Notes: a model not told the origin generated them from the letters alone. A stretch of DNA of 41,760 nucleotides from Planctomycetota bacterium (GCA_017303505.1 JAFLCP010000060.1:1-41760), one strand, 5' to 3'; shown: positions 7,597-15,713, numbered from the stretch's first letter. Numbers and translations are program-made.

Positions 7597-8025
7597 ATGA
7601 TGTCACGTGTTTCAGCCTTGTTTGCTGCATTTGCCCTTGCGGTAGTAGTCCCTGTTGTTTCTTTTGCCGACCACCATGGAGATCCGATGATGAAAAAGTG
7701 TGCCGAGGTTTGTAGCGCTTGCCAAATCGAATGCGATAGCTGCTTCCACCATTGCCTCGAATTGGTAGCCAGCGGCAAAACTGAGCATAAAGCGACCGCT
7801 CAGCTCTGCGTGGATTGTTCGGAATGCTGCAAGGCGTGCTCGACACTCTGCGCACGCAAGAGTCCGCTTGCCAAGCACATGCTCGAGTGCTGTGCGAAGT
7901 GTTGCGATGAGTGTGCAACTGCGTGCGAAAAGTTCCCTAACGACGAGCACATGGTCGCCTGCGCTAAGTCATGTCGGACTTGCCAAAAGCAGTGTGCTGA
8001 TGTGGCTAAGCACGATCACAAATAA
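7597..8025 (+). CDS. Exported four-helix-bundle copper-storage protein (Csp/DUF326)
   Basis: A 142-residue protein with a signal peptide (SALFAAFALAVVVPVVSFA) and a mature part containing 22 cysteines, many arranged as CxxxC or CxxC along predicted helices: C-A-E-V-C-S-A-C, then CVDCSECCKACSTLC, MLECCAKCCDEC and C-A-K-S-C-R-T-C-Q-K-Q-C. This matches the DUF326 four-helix-bundle copper proteins (Csp1 of methanotrophs), which store many Cu(I) ions inside the bundle. The signal peptide points to the exported Csp1 type. His pairs near the start (A-D-H-H-G-D) and end (K-H-D-H-K) may aid loading. ATG 7597 is followed at once by ATG 7600; gtgagg just upstream fits the second slightly better. It converges on the acyltransferase gene. 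Confidence 0.9.
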   Translation: MMSRVSALFAAFALAVVVPVVSFADHHGDPMMKKCAEVCSACQIECDSCFHHCLELVASGKTEHKATAQLCVDCSECCKACSTLCARKSPLAKHMLECCAKCCDECATACEKFPNDEHMVACAKSCRTCQKQCADVAKHDHK

Positions 8026-8048
8026 TGCGATCGATTAGCGCGAGCGTC

Positions 8049-9176
8049 TTATGAGAAAACTTTTTTGAGTCGCAGAAAATGCGACTCGAATAGGTGAAAG
8101 GAGAGGCACGCAACACTAAATATTAGCCCAAAGGTCCCGAGACCGTAGATGATGCTTGCAACGAACGGATTAGACGGAAGATAAGACCGCAATACCGACA
8201 TCGAAAAAATCGAGACAATCGGGAGTTGGAACACATACATCCCATAGCTGTACTTCCCTAGCATTCTTAGAGGTAGTGATTCAAGGCATCGAACGGCTAA
8301 TGATGTGCGTTGGTTTAGCAGCACGATTGCCATGGCCGAAGCGGCTAAAATTGGGCACAGGCTATTTGGTATTTCGAGAAATCGCTTCCCTGATATCGCA
8401 ATAGCGATTAGCACCGGTAACGTCACTGCTAAAGCGATGCCTGCCGTTCGGCGGATCGACAATTTCGATATTCCGGACGTGAGTACGATCGCAAGCAACG
8501 AACCTATCGCGAGCGCGTCGGCTCGAAAGAAGGTTGCAACAGCTACGGCAACATCAAAACGACTATCCAGGGCGGCTGTGGTTCTTGCTAAACCAACCAC
8601 AACGACAATCATTATGCATACAATAGCAAGTGACCTGCGCGATTGGATTAGAACGATCGCAGGCCAAATAAGGTAGAAATGCTCCTCTACTGCTAAGGAC
8701 CAAAAGTGGTCGAATACTCCGAAGCACCATTCATTGAGCCAAGCCATCCGAAGATTCGATGTGTACGTCCACAGAAAGAGTTGATGCTGCTTTGCTAAAT
8801 CAAGTGCATTGGCCGACACAAATTGTGGCAGTATCAGTAAACCGACAGCAAGGCTCAAAAAGTAAAGTGGAAAGATTCGAAGAGCGCGACGTGAAATGAA
8901 GTTGCGGAAGTACCTTGGATCATTCTTTGTGCGTAATAAGATTCCGGTGATCAGAAATCCCGATAGTACAAAGAATAGATCCACGCCGCGTTCGCCGATC
9001 GGCGCGAACCGTCGTACGATTGCTAAGGCAGGATGTTCTGAAGGGTCAAATTCTTTACAGATTCGATAAACAGTAACTGCCAAGATTGCCAGTCCACGCA
9101 CTCCATCGAGTGCCAGACAGTGCGTGTCCGGTCTCCACGTGGCGCGCTGGCCAGCTTCTTCAAGAATTCGATTCAT
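8049..9176 (-). CDS. Acyltransferase 3 family membrane protein (OafA/YrhL-like)
   Basis: A 375-residue polytopic inner-membrane protein of the acyltransferase-3 family, which transfers acetyl or other acyl groups to sugars, LPS, peptidoglycan or small molecules. Signatures are L-D-G-V-R-G-L-A-I-L near the start, the R-G-V-D-L-F-F-V-L-S-G-F-L-I-T segment, and WSLAVEEHFYLIWP (normally W-S-L-x-x-E-x-x-F-Y-x-x-W-P). About ten hydrophobic segments follow. The His expected just after the first R-G-L motif is not obvious (A-V-T-V-Y-R-I appears instead), which may affect catalysis. The start is unclear: ATG 9176 or ATG 9233, the latter overlapping copA by 29 bases; neither has a strong ribosome-binding site. 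It is the last gene of the copZ-copA unit, a surprising partner. Confidence 0.8.
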   Translation of the reverse strand: MNRILEEAGQRATWRPDTHCLALDGVRGLAILAVTVYRICKEFDPSEHPALAIVRRFAPIGERGVDLFFVLSGFLITGILLRTKNDPRYFRNFISRRALRIFPLYFLSLAVGLLILPQFVSANALDLAKQHQLFLWTYTSNLRMAWLNEWCFGVFDHFWSLAVEEHFYLIWPAIVLIQSRRSLAIVCIMIVVVVGLARTTAALDSRFDVAVAVATFFRADALAIGSLLAIVLTSGISKLSIRRTAGIALAVTLPVLIAIAISGKRFLEIPNSLCPILAASAMAIVLLNQRTSLAVRCLESLPLRMLGKYSYGMYVFQLPIVSIFSMSVLRSYLPSNPFVASIIYGLGTFGLIFSVACLSFHLFESHFLRLKKVFS

Positions 9177-9204
9177 TCGAAGTTTGGTTCTGCTTCTGGG
9201 TGTT

Positions 9205-11460
9205 TTAGTTCCACGACCTAAGCCGCAAGGCATTTGAGACGACGAAAAAGCTTGACAGGCTCATCGCCAGTCCGGCAACAATGGGGGATAAGCTCAATCC
9301 GAACCAAGGTTGCAAAAAACCTGTTGCGACTGGGATGAGTAGAGCGTTGTAACCAAAAGCCCACGCCAAATTCTGTTTGATATTCGACATCACCGCTCGT
9401 GAAAGTCGAATCGCGTTTGGGATACTCTGAATGTCGCCTGACATGACGATGACATCAGCGCTTTCGATGGCCAGATCGGTTCCAGTACCCATCGCGATTC
9501 CAACATCGGCTACGGTCAAGGCGGGAGCATCGTTAAGCCCATCGCCCACGAAAGCCACTCGCTTGTTCGACACTTTGAGAGATTGAATTACCGCTGCTTT
9601 GTCATTCGGTTTTACTTCGGCATGGACCGAATCGGAGGGTATCCCGCAACGAGAGGCTATGGCCTTGGCCGTCTTCGCATTATCTCCAGAGATCAATGAA
9701 ACATGGAAACCCCTCGCGATCAGTTGTGATACGGCAGCGGGGGTTGATGGCTTGATTGGATCGGACACGACCATTAACACGGCAAGTGATCGATTGATCG
9801 CTGCAAAGAAGAAACCGTTGCCTTCTTGAATCGCAAGCTCGACCTGTGTCCGCATTCGAGCAGTATCAATACCTTGACCCTGCATGAATCTTTCTGAGCC
9901 GATAAGAATTTGATCTCCGTTAGAAAGTCGTGCTTCAACGCCTGCACCTGCGACGGCTTGAAAGTCAACCACTTCCAGCGAGGTTCGAAGCTGCGATTCA
10001 TTAGCCGCTTCAACGATCGCGACTGCGAGCGGATGTTCCGAACGTTGTTCGACAATCGCGATTTGTCCCAGCAAGGTCGACCTATCAAACGAAGGCATGA
10101 CGTGGAATTGTGTTAGCCTCGGCTTGCCGACCGTCAATGTGCCCGTCTTGTCAAATGCGATTGAGTTGACAGAACTTAGTAATTCGATTGCTTCCGTGGA
10201 TCGAAACAAGATTCCTTTTGACGCCGCACGGCCTGTGCCGACCATGACGCTCGTTGGAACGGCCAGCCCCATGGCGCATGGACAAGCGATGATCAACACC
10301 GCAACCGCGTGAACTAGCGCCTTGTCGATCGATCCGCCTGGGACAATGAACAACCAGGCGAGCGCTGTAGCGATTGCTATCGCTAGCACGACGGGGACGA
10401 AGTACGCAACCACTCGATCCGCGATGCCTTGAATACGTGGCTTGCTTGCTTGAGCCGACTCGACAAATGCAACTATCTTGGCTAGTGTTGTTTCCGACCC
10501 AATAGCCGTCGCACGGAACTGAATACTGCCATTTCCGTTGATCGTCCCAGCAACAACTTGATCACCGGCTGCCTTAGCGACCGGTACGCTTTCGCCGGTC
10601 ACCATACTCTCATCAATATATGTCGAACCGCTGACGACGACACCGTCAACAGCGATGGCAGAACCGGGCCGAACTTCCAAGATGTCATTAAGTACAACTT
10701 TTTCGACTGGGATCGATATTACTTCGCCATCGCGAACAACGGTTGCCATTTTCGGAACCAGATTCAGCAAGAGCTTCATCGCATCCGAAGCTTGGTGGCG
10801 CGACTTAGTTTCGAGAAACTTACCGAGTAGTACAAGCGTAATCACGACCGCCGAAGCCTCGAAATAGACGTGCCTCGACTCAGCGGGAATCCAATTCGGC
10901 ACAACTGTAACAGTCGCACTGAAAAGGAACGCAGCCATTGTTCCAAGCAATATGAGTGCATTCATATCGGGCGAACTTGAGAAAAGACTCTTTGCGCCCA
11001 AACGTAGGAAGCGACCACCAAACCAAAACTGAACGGGGATCGCCAGTGCGAGCATTACCCAGTTCCATTGCTCCATCGTCAACCAAGTCATCATAACGTT
11101 CATCACGCTGGACGACAGCATCGGTACCATTGCAATCAACAGCAGCGGTAGCGTGAACATGGCTGAACCAAGGAAAAGTCGCCAGAGCTGACTGGTTTCT
11201 ACATCACGATTGTCGGGTATGTTCGAAGTCGCAATGGGCTTTGGCTCGTAACCGAGTTTCTCGATGGCAGCATGAACGGCTCGGATGTCGTTCTCGTCTG
11301 GGGAATGTCCGAATTGGACGTGTGCTCGTTCGGTTGCCAGATTGACCGAAGCATCCACCACGGCCGGAATCTTGCGAAGTCCATTCTCCACTCGTCGCAC
11401 GCAAGCGGCGCAAGTCATGCCTCCAACACCGATTTCTACTGGCTTAACAGTTTCACCCAT
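9205..11460 (-). CDS. copA: Cu(I)-exporting P1B-type ATPase
   Basis: A 751-residue copper pump that uses ATP to move Cu(I) out of the cytoplasm. Domains in order are one heavy-metal-associated domain (GMTCAAC, Cys17 and Cys20), the transmembrane region, the actuator loop with T-G-E-S-V-P, the membrane C-P-C at 393-395, the phosphorylation site DKTGT with Asp437, nucleotide-binding S-E-H-P-L-A, and G-D-G-L-N-D at 639-644. Y-N in the next membrane helix and M-S-L-S-S in the last complete the P1B-1 copper/silver signature. Length is normal for a one-HMA CopA. ATG 11460 overlaps the end of copZ by 8 bases (ATGGGTGA), so the two are translationally coupled. Confidence 0.95.
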   Translation of the reverse strand: MGETVKPVEIGVGGMTCAACVRRVENGLRKIPAVVDASVNLATERAHVQFGHSPDENDIRAVHAAIEKLGYEPKPIATSNIPDNRDVETSQLWRLFLGSAMFTLPLLLIAMVPMLSSSVMNVMMTWLTMEQWNWVMLALAIPVQFWFGGRFLRLGAKSLFSSSPDMNALILLGTMAAFLFSATVTVVPNWIPAESRHVYFEASAVVITLVLLGKFLETKSRHQASDAMKLLLNLVPKMATVVRDGEVISIPVEKVVLNDILEVRPGSAIAVDGVVVSGSTYIDESMVTGESVPVAKAAGDQVVAGTINGNGSIQFRATAIGSETTLAKIVAFVESAQASKPRIQGIADRVVAYFVPVVLAIAIATALAWLFIVPGGSIDKALVHAVAVLIIACPCAMGLAVPTSVMVGTGRAASKGILFRSTEAIELLSSVNSIAFDKTGTLTVGKPRLTQFHVMPSFDRSTLLGQIAIVEQRSEHPLAVAIVEAANESQLRTSLEVVDFQAVAGAGVEARLSNGDQILIGSERFMQGQGIDTARMRTQVELAIQEGNGFFFAAINRSLAVLMVVSDPIKPSTPAAVSQLIARGFHVSLISGDNAKTAKAIASRCGIPSDSVHAEVKPNDKAAVIQSLKVSNKRVAFVGDGLNDAPALTVADVGIAMGTGTDLAIESADVIVMSGDIQSIPNAIRLSRAVMSNIKQNLAWAFGYNALLIPVATGFLQPWFGLSLSPIVAGLAMSLSSFFVVSNALRLRSWN

Positions 11461-11698
11461 TTGATTTGCCTTTCTTCGGCTGTACAGCAGGAACAACGTT
11501 ATAGCCCGACTCATTTATAGCTTCTGCGATCTTCTGGTCTGAAGCGTTGCCAAAAACGATCGCTTCGCCCGCTTCAAGGTCGACCTGCACGTCATGGACG
11601 CCCTCTAGCTGCCTAATCGCGGCATCAACAGCGCGTTGGCAGTGTCCGCAGCTCATGCCAGTCACCTTGAACACTCTCTTTAAATGTTGGGTAGCCAT
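11453..11698 (-). CDS. copZ: CopZ-like copper chaperone
   Basis: An 81-residue single heavy-metal-associated domain with GMSCGHC (Cys17 and Cys20), the loop that binds one Cu(I). The ferredoxin-like beta-alpha-beta pattern continues with V-D-A-A-I-R-Q-L-E-G-V, V-Q-V-D-L-E-A-G and a C-terminal I-N-E-S-G-Y-N-V. CopZ carries Cu(I) in the cytoplasm and delivers it to CopA, encoded directly downstream. ATG 11698 is preferred over the in-frame TTG at 11707. The tail is extended by a basic stretch (Q-P-K-K-G-K-S-N-G). No MerR-type or CsoR-type regulator lies alongside, so control of this unit is not visible here, apart from the inverted repeat upstream. Confidence 0.93.
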   Translation of the reverse strand: MATQHLKRVFKVTGMSCGHCQRAVDAAIRQLEGVHDVQVDLEAGEAIVFGNASDQKIAEAINESGYNVVPAVQPKKGKSNG

Positions 11699-11798
11699 GA
11701 ATTCCAAAACCTTAACAATTTGTGTGGAAGGTGGTTACGCACAGAGTGCGAATTGATGGTTTCAACGTCGTCAAACTTTGATGCTTTCACGGTCTGAT

Positions 11799-11831
11799 TC
11801 CTTCAAAAAAATTCTTTTTTTCAATGAAGGA
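11799..11831. promoter_or_regulatory. A/T-rich inverted repeat upstream of copZ
   Basis: tccttc (11799-11804) plus A7 (11805-11811) mirrors T7 (11815-11821) plus gaagga (11826-11831), around a ttc centre and with a 4-base caat bulge. It lies in the 195-base region between divergent copZ and the methyltransferase gene, about 100 bases upstream of copZ and 60 upstream of the other start. A terminator makes little sense between divergent genes, so an operator or a transcript hairpin is more likely. The symmetry is direct observation; the function is inference. Confidence 0.45.
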
Positions 11832-11893
11832 AAATTACTGGAGCAGCATCCATTTGACGTAGTGGTCTAACTGCCGGTCGAGAGGGTCTTGAA

Positions 11894-12835
11894 TTGCGTA
11901 TCCATTTTGAGCATGTTTTGTGCACTGTTTGTAGAGCTGACGATTGCCTGCCAATCGCTGTCGGCGAAGATTTTGAATACCGCACTTCTGATGAAGAGTT
12001 CATGGCCGTCCAGTGTCGTCGATGCCGAATGGTTTACCTTAATCCTCGGCCTGATGCGCAGGGAATCGAGCATTCTTACCCGGCAAATTACCACGCCTTT
12101 CAATTCAACGAGTCGGATTTTGGCTTGGTTTATCGTGTTCGCCAGCGACTAGAAGCGAGGAGGCTGCTCCGTTGGTGTCGAGGTTTACCTGAACACGCGA
12201 AAATACTCGACATCGGTTGTGGAGATGGATTTCATCTCGAACTTTTGCAACGGTTTGGCAAGCCGACTTGGAGCATCGAGGGCATCGACAGCGACCCGAG
12301 GGCTGCAGAAGGAGCGAAGCGTCGAGGAATTCAGATCAAGCAAGGGTCTGTAGAAGAGGTCGGGTTCGAACAGAAATCGTTTGACTTGATCTTCATGATT
12401 ATGACGATCGAGCACGTCAGTGATCCCCTCGCGATGCTTCAGTGCGTCTCAACGCTTCTGAAGCCAGGCGGTCGCCTCATCATAGTGACTGACAATACTG
12501 ATTCGCCCGATTTCCGGATCTTTGGAAACCGGCATTGGGGAGGCTATCACTTTCCAAGGCACCTCTACCTATTCAACCGGCAGAACCTTGGCGAGCTTTG
12601 CCAACGAGCAGGCTTGGCGACAGTCTCCGTCAGAACGGCACTTAGTCCGGTCAATTGGACTTATTCCTTACGCAATTGGATTCAAGATTGGAAAGGTCCA
12701 AATTGGATCGTGAAACGAATTTCGTTGGAATCGCCGATTGCATTGACGATATTTACCCTGGTCGACTTGCCGTTGTCATTGATCGGCTTAGGGGCAATCT
12801 TACATGGCGAATTCGTGAAGGAGAAAAGTGAATGA
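11894..12835 (+). CDS. SAM-dependent class I methyltransferase with zinc-finger-like N-terminus
   Basis: A 313-residue protein. The N-terminus carries two Cys pairs (C10-x2-C13 and C41-x2-C44, in V-Q-C-R-R-C-R-M-V-Y-L-N-P-R-P), a pattern known from methyltransferases of surface-polysaccharide and natural-product clusters. The Rossmann core follows: motif I ILDIGCGDGFHLELL (about 104-118), an acidic G-I-D-S-D-P at the end of strand 2, then I-M-T-I-E-H-V and L-K-P-G-G-R-L. A hydrophobic C-terminal stretch (I-A-L-T-I-F-T-L-V-D-L-P-L-S-L-I-G-L) may tether it to the membrane. The substrate is unknown. The TTG start has agaggg 7 bases upstream. Its stop overlaps the next start (ATGA), so it is coupled to the flavoprotein gene. 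Confidence 0.8.
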   Translation: MRIHFEHVLCTVCRADDCLPIAVGEDFEYRTSDEEFMAVQCRRCRMVYLNPRPDAQGIEHSYPANYHAFQFNESDFGLVYRVRQRLEARRLLRWCRGLPEHAKILDIGCGDGFHLELLQRFGKPTWSIEGIDSDPRAAEGAKRRGIQIKQGSVEEVGFEQKSFDLIFMIMTIEHVSDPLAMLQCVSTLLKPGGRLIIVTDNTDSPDFRIFGNRHWGGYHFPRHLYLFNRQNLGELCQRAGLATVSVRTALSPVNWTYSLRNWIQDWKGPNWIVKRISLESPIALTIFTLVDLPLSLIGLGAILHGEFVKEKSE

Positions 12836-14160
12836 TCAAGCCTACAAATGAACTGCCCATCGCAATCCTTGGCGGTGGTATCGCCGGGTTAACTGCCGCG
12901 TTACACCTCAAGAATCATAGCGTGCCATTCGTTCTCTTCGAAAGCTCGGATGCAGTCGCTGGACTCATGAAAAGCGAACGTGACGAAGAAGGTTTTACTT
13001 ATGATTGTGGCGTACACTTTCTTACCAATCGTCTTGCGGCAGCTATTGGAATGTCGCGAGATTGCCAACCGATGGCACGATATGGGGAAACAGTGCATTT
13101 ACGAGGTCGTTGCTACGCCTATCCGTTGGGGCTTCTCGCTTCACCGAAATACTTGTCGAGCGCGTTAATAGGAAAGTCAAAGTCATTGTTCGCTAGTACT
13201 GCCTCAACAGCACGAGAATACTACTCTTCACAGTACGGTTCGCGTTTATCAGAAGAGATTGCGATTCCACTCACAGAGGCTTGGTCCGGTGCCAATGGTG
13301 ATGAAGTAGCGGCGGCTGTTGGACAAAAATTTTCGACCGGCTTAGGCCGTATGATGATGCTCCGCACGGCAGCTAAGATGACCAATCGAGTCATCGGCAT
13401 TGGCTATGCCAGCACGATCGTGGAGTCCACCAATTCATGGCACGTTTACCCACAAGGTGGAATCTCGTCCGTGTGTCATCGGATCGCTGAGAAAGTAGAA
13501 GAAAATGTAAGGCTCAATTGCAATGTTGAGCAAATCGATGTGGAGAATGAACGCGTACAGAGCATCATCGTTAATGGTAAACCATTGCCCGTGGCCGGAG
13601 TGATTTCCACTGCTCCCGTTCATGTGCTGCCCAAATTGGTTCGTGGAACGAATGCACTCGCTGGTCTCGAAAAGTTTGAATATCGTGCAATGATATTCGT
13701 AAATCTGAAACTGAATGGACCGTCCGGCCTAACCGATGTGGTGACCTGGGTTCCCGAGCGCGATTACCCGTTCTTTCGTCTAAGCGATATAGGCATGGGA
13801 CTCCCTTGGCTCGTTCCCAATGGCAAGTCTCAAGTTACTTGCGATATAGGCTGCAAAGTAGGAGATTCACACTGGAACATGAATGATAGCGAGCTGACGA
13901 AGCTCTGTATTGATTCGCTAGAGCGAATGATTCCAGGAATCGGCAAACGAGCATGCGGCAGCCGCGTGGTTCGCGTCCCGCTAGCCTATCCGATTTTTAA
14001 GGTTGAGTATGAAAGCAAACGTAAAAGCTGGGAGCAGACAACGGGCGTGGATGGACTGTTGAGCGTTGGTCGAAATGGGGAGTTCGCTCATCTTTTGATG
14101 GAAGATGTCTTCTGGAGAACACGTTGGAAAGTCTCTGAATTCCTCAAAAACAGCCTCTAG
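12832..14160 (+). CDS. FAD-dependent amine-oxidase/sugar-mutase-like flavoprotein
   Basis: A 442-residue protein with an N-terminal dinucleotide-binding fold: AILGGGIAGLTAA (G14, G16, G19), E37 positioned to bind the FAD ribose, and A-G-L-M-K-S after it. Overall layout follows the NAD(P)-binding Rossmann/amine oxidase family, which includes protoporphyrinogen oxidase, phytoene desaturase and UDP-galactopyranose mutase. W-H-V-Y-P-Q-G-G-I-S-S-V and the C-terminal L-S-V-G-R-N-G-E-F-A-H-L-L-M-E-D resemble members found in polysaccharide clusters. The reaction cannot be stated. It is coupled to the methyltransferase by a 4-base overlap, suggesting a two-enzyme step on a sugar or lipid. Neither enzyme has an evident metal role, so they may be passengers in the island. 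Confidence 0.75.
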   Translation: MIKPTNELPIAILGGGIAGLTAALHLKNHSVPFVLFESSDAVAGLMKSERDEEGFTYDCGVHFLTNRLAAAIGMSRDCQPMARYGETVHLRGRCYAYPLGLLASPKYLSSALIGKSKSLFASTASTAREYYSSQYGSRLSEEIAIPLTEAWSGANGDEVAAAVGQKFSTGLGRMMMLRTAAKMTNRVIGIGYASTIVESTNSWHVYPQGGISSVCHRIAEKVEENVRLNCNVEQIDVENERVQSIIVNGKPLPVAGVISTAPVHVLPKLVRGTNALAGLEKFEYRAMIFVNLKLNGPSGLTDVVTWVPERDYPFFRLSDIGMGLPWLVPNGKSQVTCDIGCKVGDSHWNMNDSELTKLCIDSLERMIPGIGKRACGSRVVRVPLAYPIFKVEYESKRKSWEQTTGVDGLLSVGRNGEFAHLLMEDVFWRTRWKVSEFLKNSL

Positions 14161-14273
14161 CAACACACTTTGAAGCTGATTCCGTAGAATTTCTACCATT
14201 GCGTGAAGGACGAACGGGGACGCGGCATCTAAAATGCGTCGGTTCAAAATCCAGTCATTCCTTGTGTGCCACG

Positions 14274-14756
14274 ATGTCCACATTAACCTTGAAAATCGTT
14301 TTGCTGTTCGCTGTCGTGTCCAGCCAGCTTTTCGGGGGTATTTCGTGCTGCTGCCTCGGCCGGTTTTTGAGCGAAACTGCTGGCACCGCATCCGATGTGT
14401 CGACACATTCTTCTTCCGGTGGGGCACCCCAGGGCGAGGACAGCCAGCCAGTCAAGAGGTGTCCAAAGTGTTCGCGTGGTTCAACGAATAGAGGCGAAAT
14501 CGGGAGCCACTCCCGCAAGCAGCCCTCTGCGAAAATCTGCGACGGGGAGCAGTGTCGGTGTGCTAAGCTAGCTGTCAATGCAACTCCTCCCAAAGACCCG
14601 CTGGCGAAAGTTATCGATCATCCGCTTTGGGTTCCCCCTACCGAAAGCCTAGTTACGGGTCGTGATTCGACTCTTGTTGACTTGCGTAAGTACGAAGTGC
14701 CTATTCGATTTGGTGGGCGTTCTTGGCAATCGATTGCTTGTGTCTGGAAGAATTGA
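14274..14756 (+). CDS. Secreted Cys-rich protein of the metal island
   Basis: A 160-residue protein with a signal peptide (L-K-I-V-L-L-F-A-V-V-S-S-Q-L-F) followed at once by G-G-I-S-C-C-C-L-G-R. A Ser/Gly linker, C-P-K-C, and E-Q-C-R-C-A-K-L give nine cysteines. The C-terminal part (P-L-A-K-V-I-D-H-P-L-W-V-P-P) ends with R-F-G-G-R-S-W-Q-S-I-A-C-V-W. No named family is recognised. The plan (signal peptide, CC patch, Cys/His linker, hydrophobic tail) recurs in the unknown genes at 30185, 32396 and 41294, each upstream of an efflux module. ATG 14274 is chosen because it begins the signal peptide; the frame is open upstream. A role in periplasmic metal binding is inference. Confidence 0.65.
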   Translation: MSTLTLKIVLLFAVVSSQLFGGISCCCLGRFLSETAGTASDVSTHSSSGGAPQGEDSQPVKRCPKCSRGSTNRGEIGSHSRKQPSAKICDGEQCRCAKLAVNATPPKDPLAKVIDHPLWVPPTESLVTGRDSTLVDLRKYEVPIRFGGRSWQSIACVWKN

Positions 14757-14855
14757 GATCGCAACAAACGTTCGTTCTGCGTTTGTTCGAAAAGTTGCGA
14801 ACCCGCTATTGGGTCGTAGCTAGGTCTCAAGTCATTTCAGAATCACAGGTGAATT

Positions 14856-15029
14856 ATGTTTGCGAAATTTGCATTGTTGGGTCTCGTTACGTTAGCTTCG
14901 TTCGGCTTTTCATTAAAAGGAAGCGAGAGCGTTGCAAATGAATCTTCTATGTCGTCCAAGAGCCAGCCGATTTGCTGCATGAAGAATGCATACTGCTGCT
15001 TGGAAAATCGTTCCTGCTGCCGCCGTTAG
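14856..15029 (+). CDS. 57-residue CC-repeat secreted microprotein
   Basis: A small gene with ATG 14856 and aggtg 5 bases upstream. It encodes a signal peptide (F-A-L-L-G-L-V-T-L-A-S-F-G-F-S-L) and a short mature part ending in I-C-C-M-K-N-A-Y-C-C-L-E-N-R-S-C-C-R-R: three Cys pairs at regular spacing of six to seven residues. This is ideal for binding Cu(I) or similar soft metals. No known family comes to mind. It lies 25 bases before a strong terminator that itself precedes the sigma-factor gene, so it could also be a leader peptide. The good ribosome-binding site and signal peptide argue that it is translated and exported. Confidence 0.65.
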   Translation: MFAKFALLGLVTLASFGFSLKGSESVANESSMSSKSQPICCMKNAYCCLENRSCCRR

Positions 15030-15054
15030 TCGCTAGCGGCTTTTCACAAAGTCA

Positions 15055-15100
15055 ACCTGCTCGAAGTCGATTGGAAACTTCGAGCAGGTCTTACTTTTTT
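15055..15100 (+). terminator. Strong intrinsic terminator in front of the sigma-factor gene
   Basis: A 13-bp perfect stem (acctgctcgaagt at 15055-15067 with acttcgagcaggt at 15077-15089) and a 9-base loop, followed by cttac and T6 to 15100. It closes the 14274-15029 unit. Only 17 bases separate its T tract from the sigma ATG at 15118, so the sigma promoter must overlap the hairpin or lie upstream, requiring readthrough. ggaaactt at 15073-15080 loosely resembles an ECF -35 element, but a matching -10 is not evident. Confidence 0.85.
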
Positions 15101-15117
15101 GCAGTATGGAGTGAAGA

Positions 15118-15711
15118 ATGCATTCATCAGAGTCATCCAACTCAGCGAACACCGATCAAAGCATTACGCCTGACGAGGATCTCGCATCATGGATAAAGCA
15201 AGCTGCCGACGGTAGCCGCGACCATCAAAAGCGAATTTACGAACTGTTGGCTGCGAGGATTTATCGAGTCATTCGAAAAATCGTTGGAGCCAGCGATGCT
15301 GACGACGTGATGCAAGACTTCGTGATTCAGTTGTTTGGCAAACTCAATCAGTTTCGTTTTGAATCGACACTTGAAACTTGGGCACACCGAATGGCTGTGA
15401 ATCAAAGCCTACAATACTTGCGCAAGACAAATCGCGAAGAGCAACGCGTTCATAAGGCCGCACTGTCGATGCAAAACAACCTCGTTCCAGAAAATCAAAA
15501 CCAGACCGACGACGCCGAAGTACTTCGTCTTGCCATGGAGAGCATTTCCGGCGAGCAAAGAGCACTTCTTCATATGAAGGAAATCGAAGGGCTGGGTTAT
15601 GAAGCGATTGCCAGCGTGCTCGGAATACCAGAAGGCACAGTTGGTTCGAGATTGAACAAAGCTCGTAAAGATCTGAAGACGTCTCTGCTCCAACTTGGTT
15701 GGGAGGCATAA
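15118..15711 (+). CDS. ECF RNA polymerase sigma factor
   Basis: A 197-residue extracytoplasmic-function sigma factor. Region 2 covers about residues 36-103 (DADDVMQDFVIQLF, then F-E-S-T-L-E-T-W-A-H-R-M-A-V-N), and binds core polymerase and the -10 element. Region 4 covers about 142-190 (L-G-Y-E-A-I-A-S-V-L-G-I-P-E-G-T-V-G-S-R-L-N-K-A-R) and contains the -35-binding helix-turn-helix. Length is normal for the class. The start ATG has ggagtga just upstream. The anti-sigma gene begins 2 bases after its stop. Placed at the head of genes for metal-binding proteins and an RND pump, it probably switches on this operon in response to periplasmic metal, comparable to CnrH of Cupriavidus. Confidence 0.92.
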   Translation: MHSSESSNSANTDQSITPDEDLASWIKQAADGSRDHQKRIYELLAARIYRVIRKIVGASDADDVMQDFVIQLFGKLNQFRFESTLETWAHRMAVNQSLQYLRKTNREEQRVHKAALSMQNNLVPENQNQTDDAEVLRLAMESISGEQRALLHMKEIEGLGYEAIASVLGIPEGTVGSRLNKARKDLKTSLLQLGWEA

Positions 15712-15713
15712 CT

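Noticed and set aside
8067..8087. Perfect 8-bp hairpin with gaaaa loop just after the copper-storage gene
   Set aside because: It lies within the last codons of the acyltransferase gene on the minus strand. On the + strand no T tract follows it, and the T run precedes the stem, so it does not fit an intrinsic terminator for the 7597 gene.
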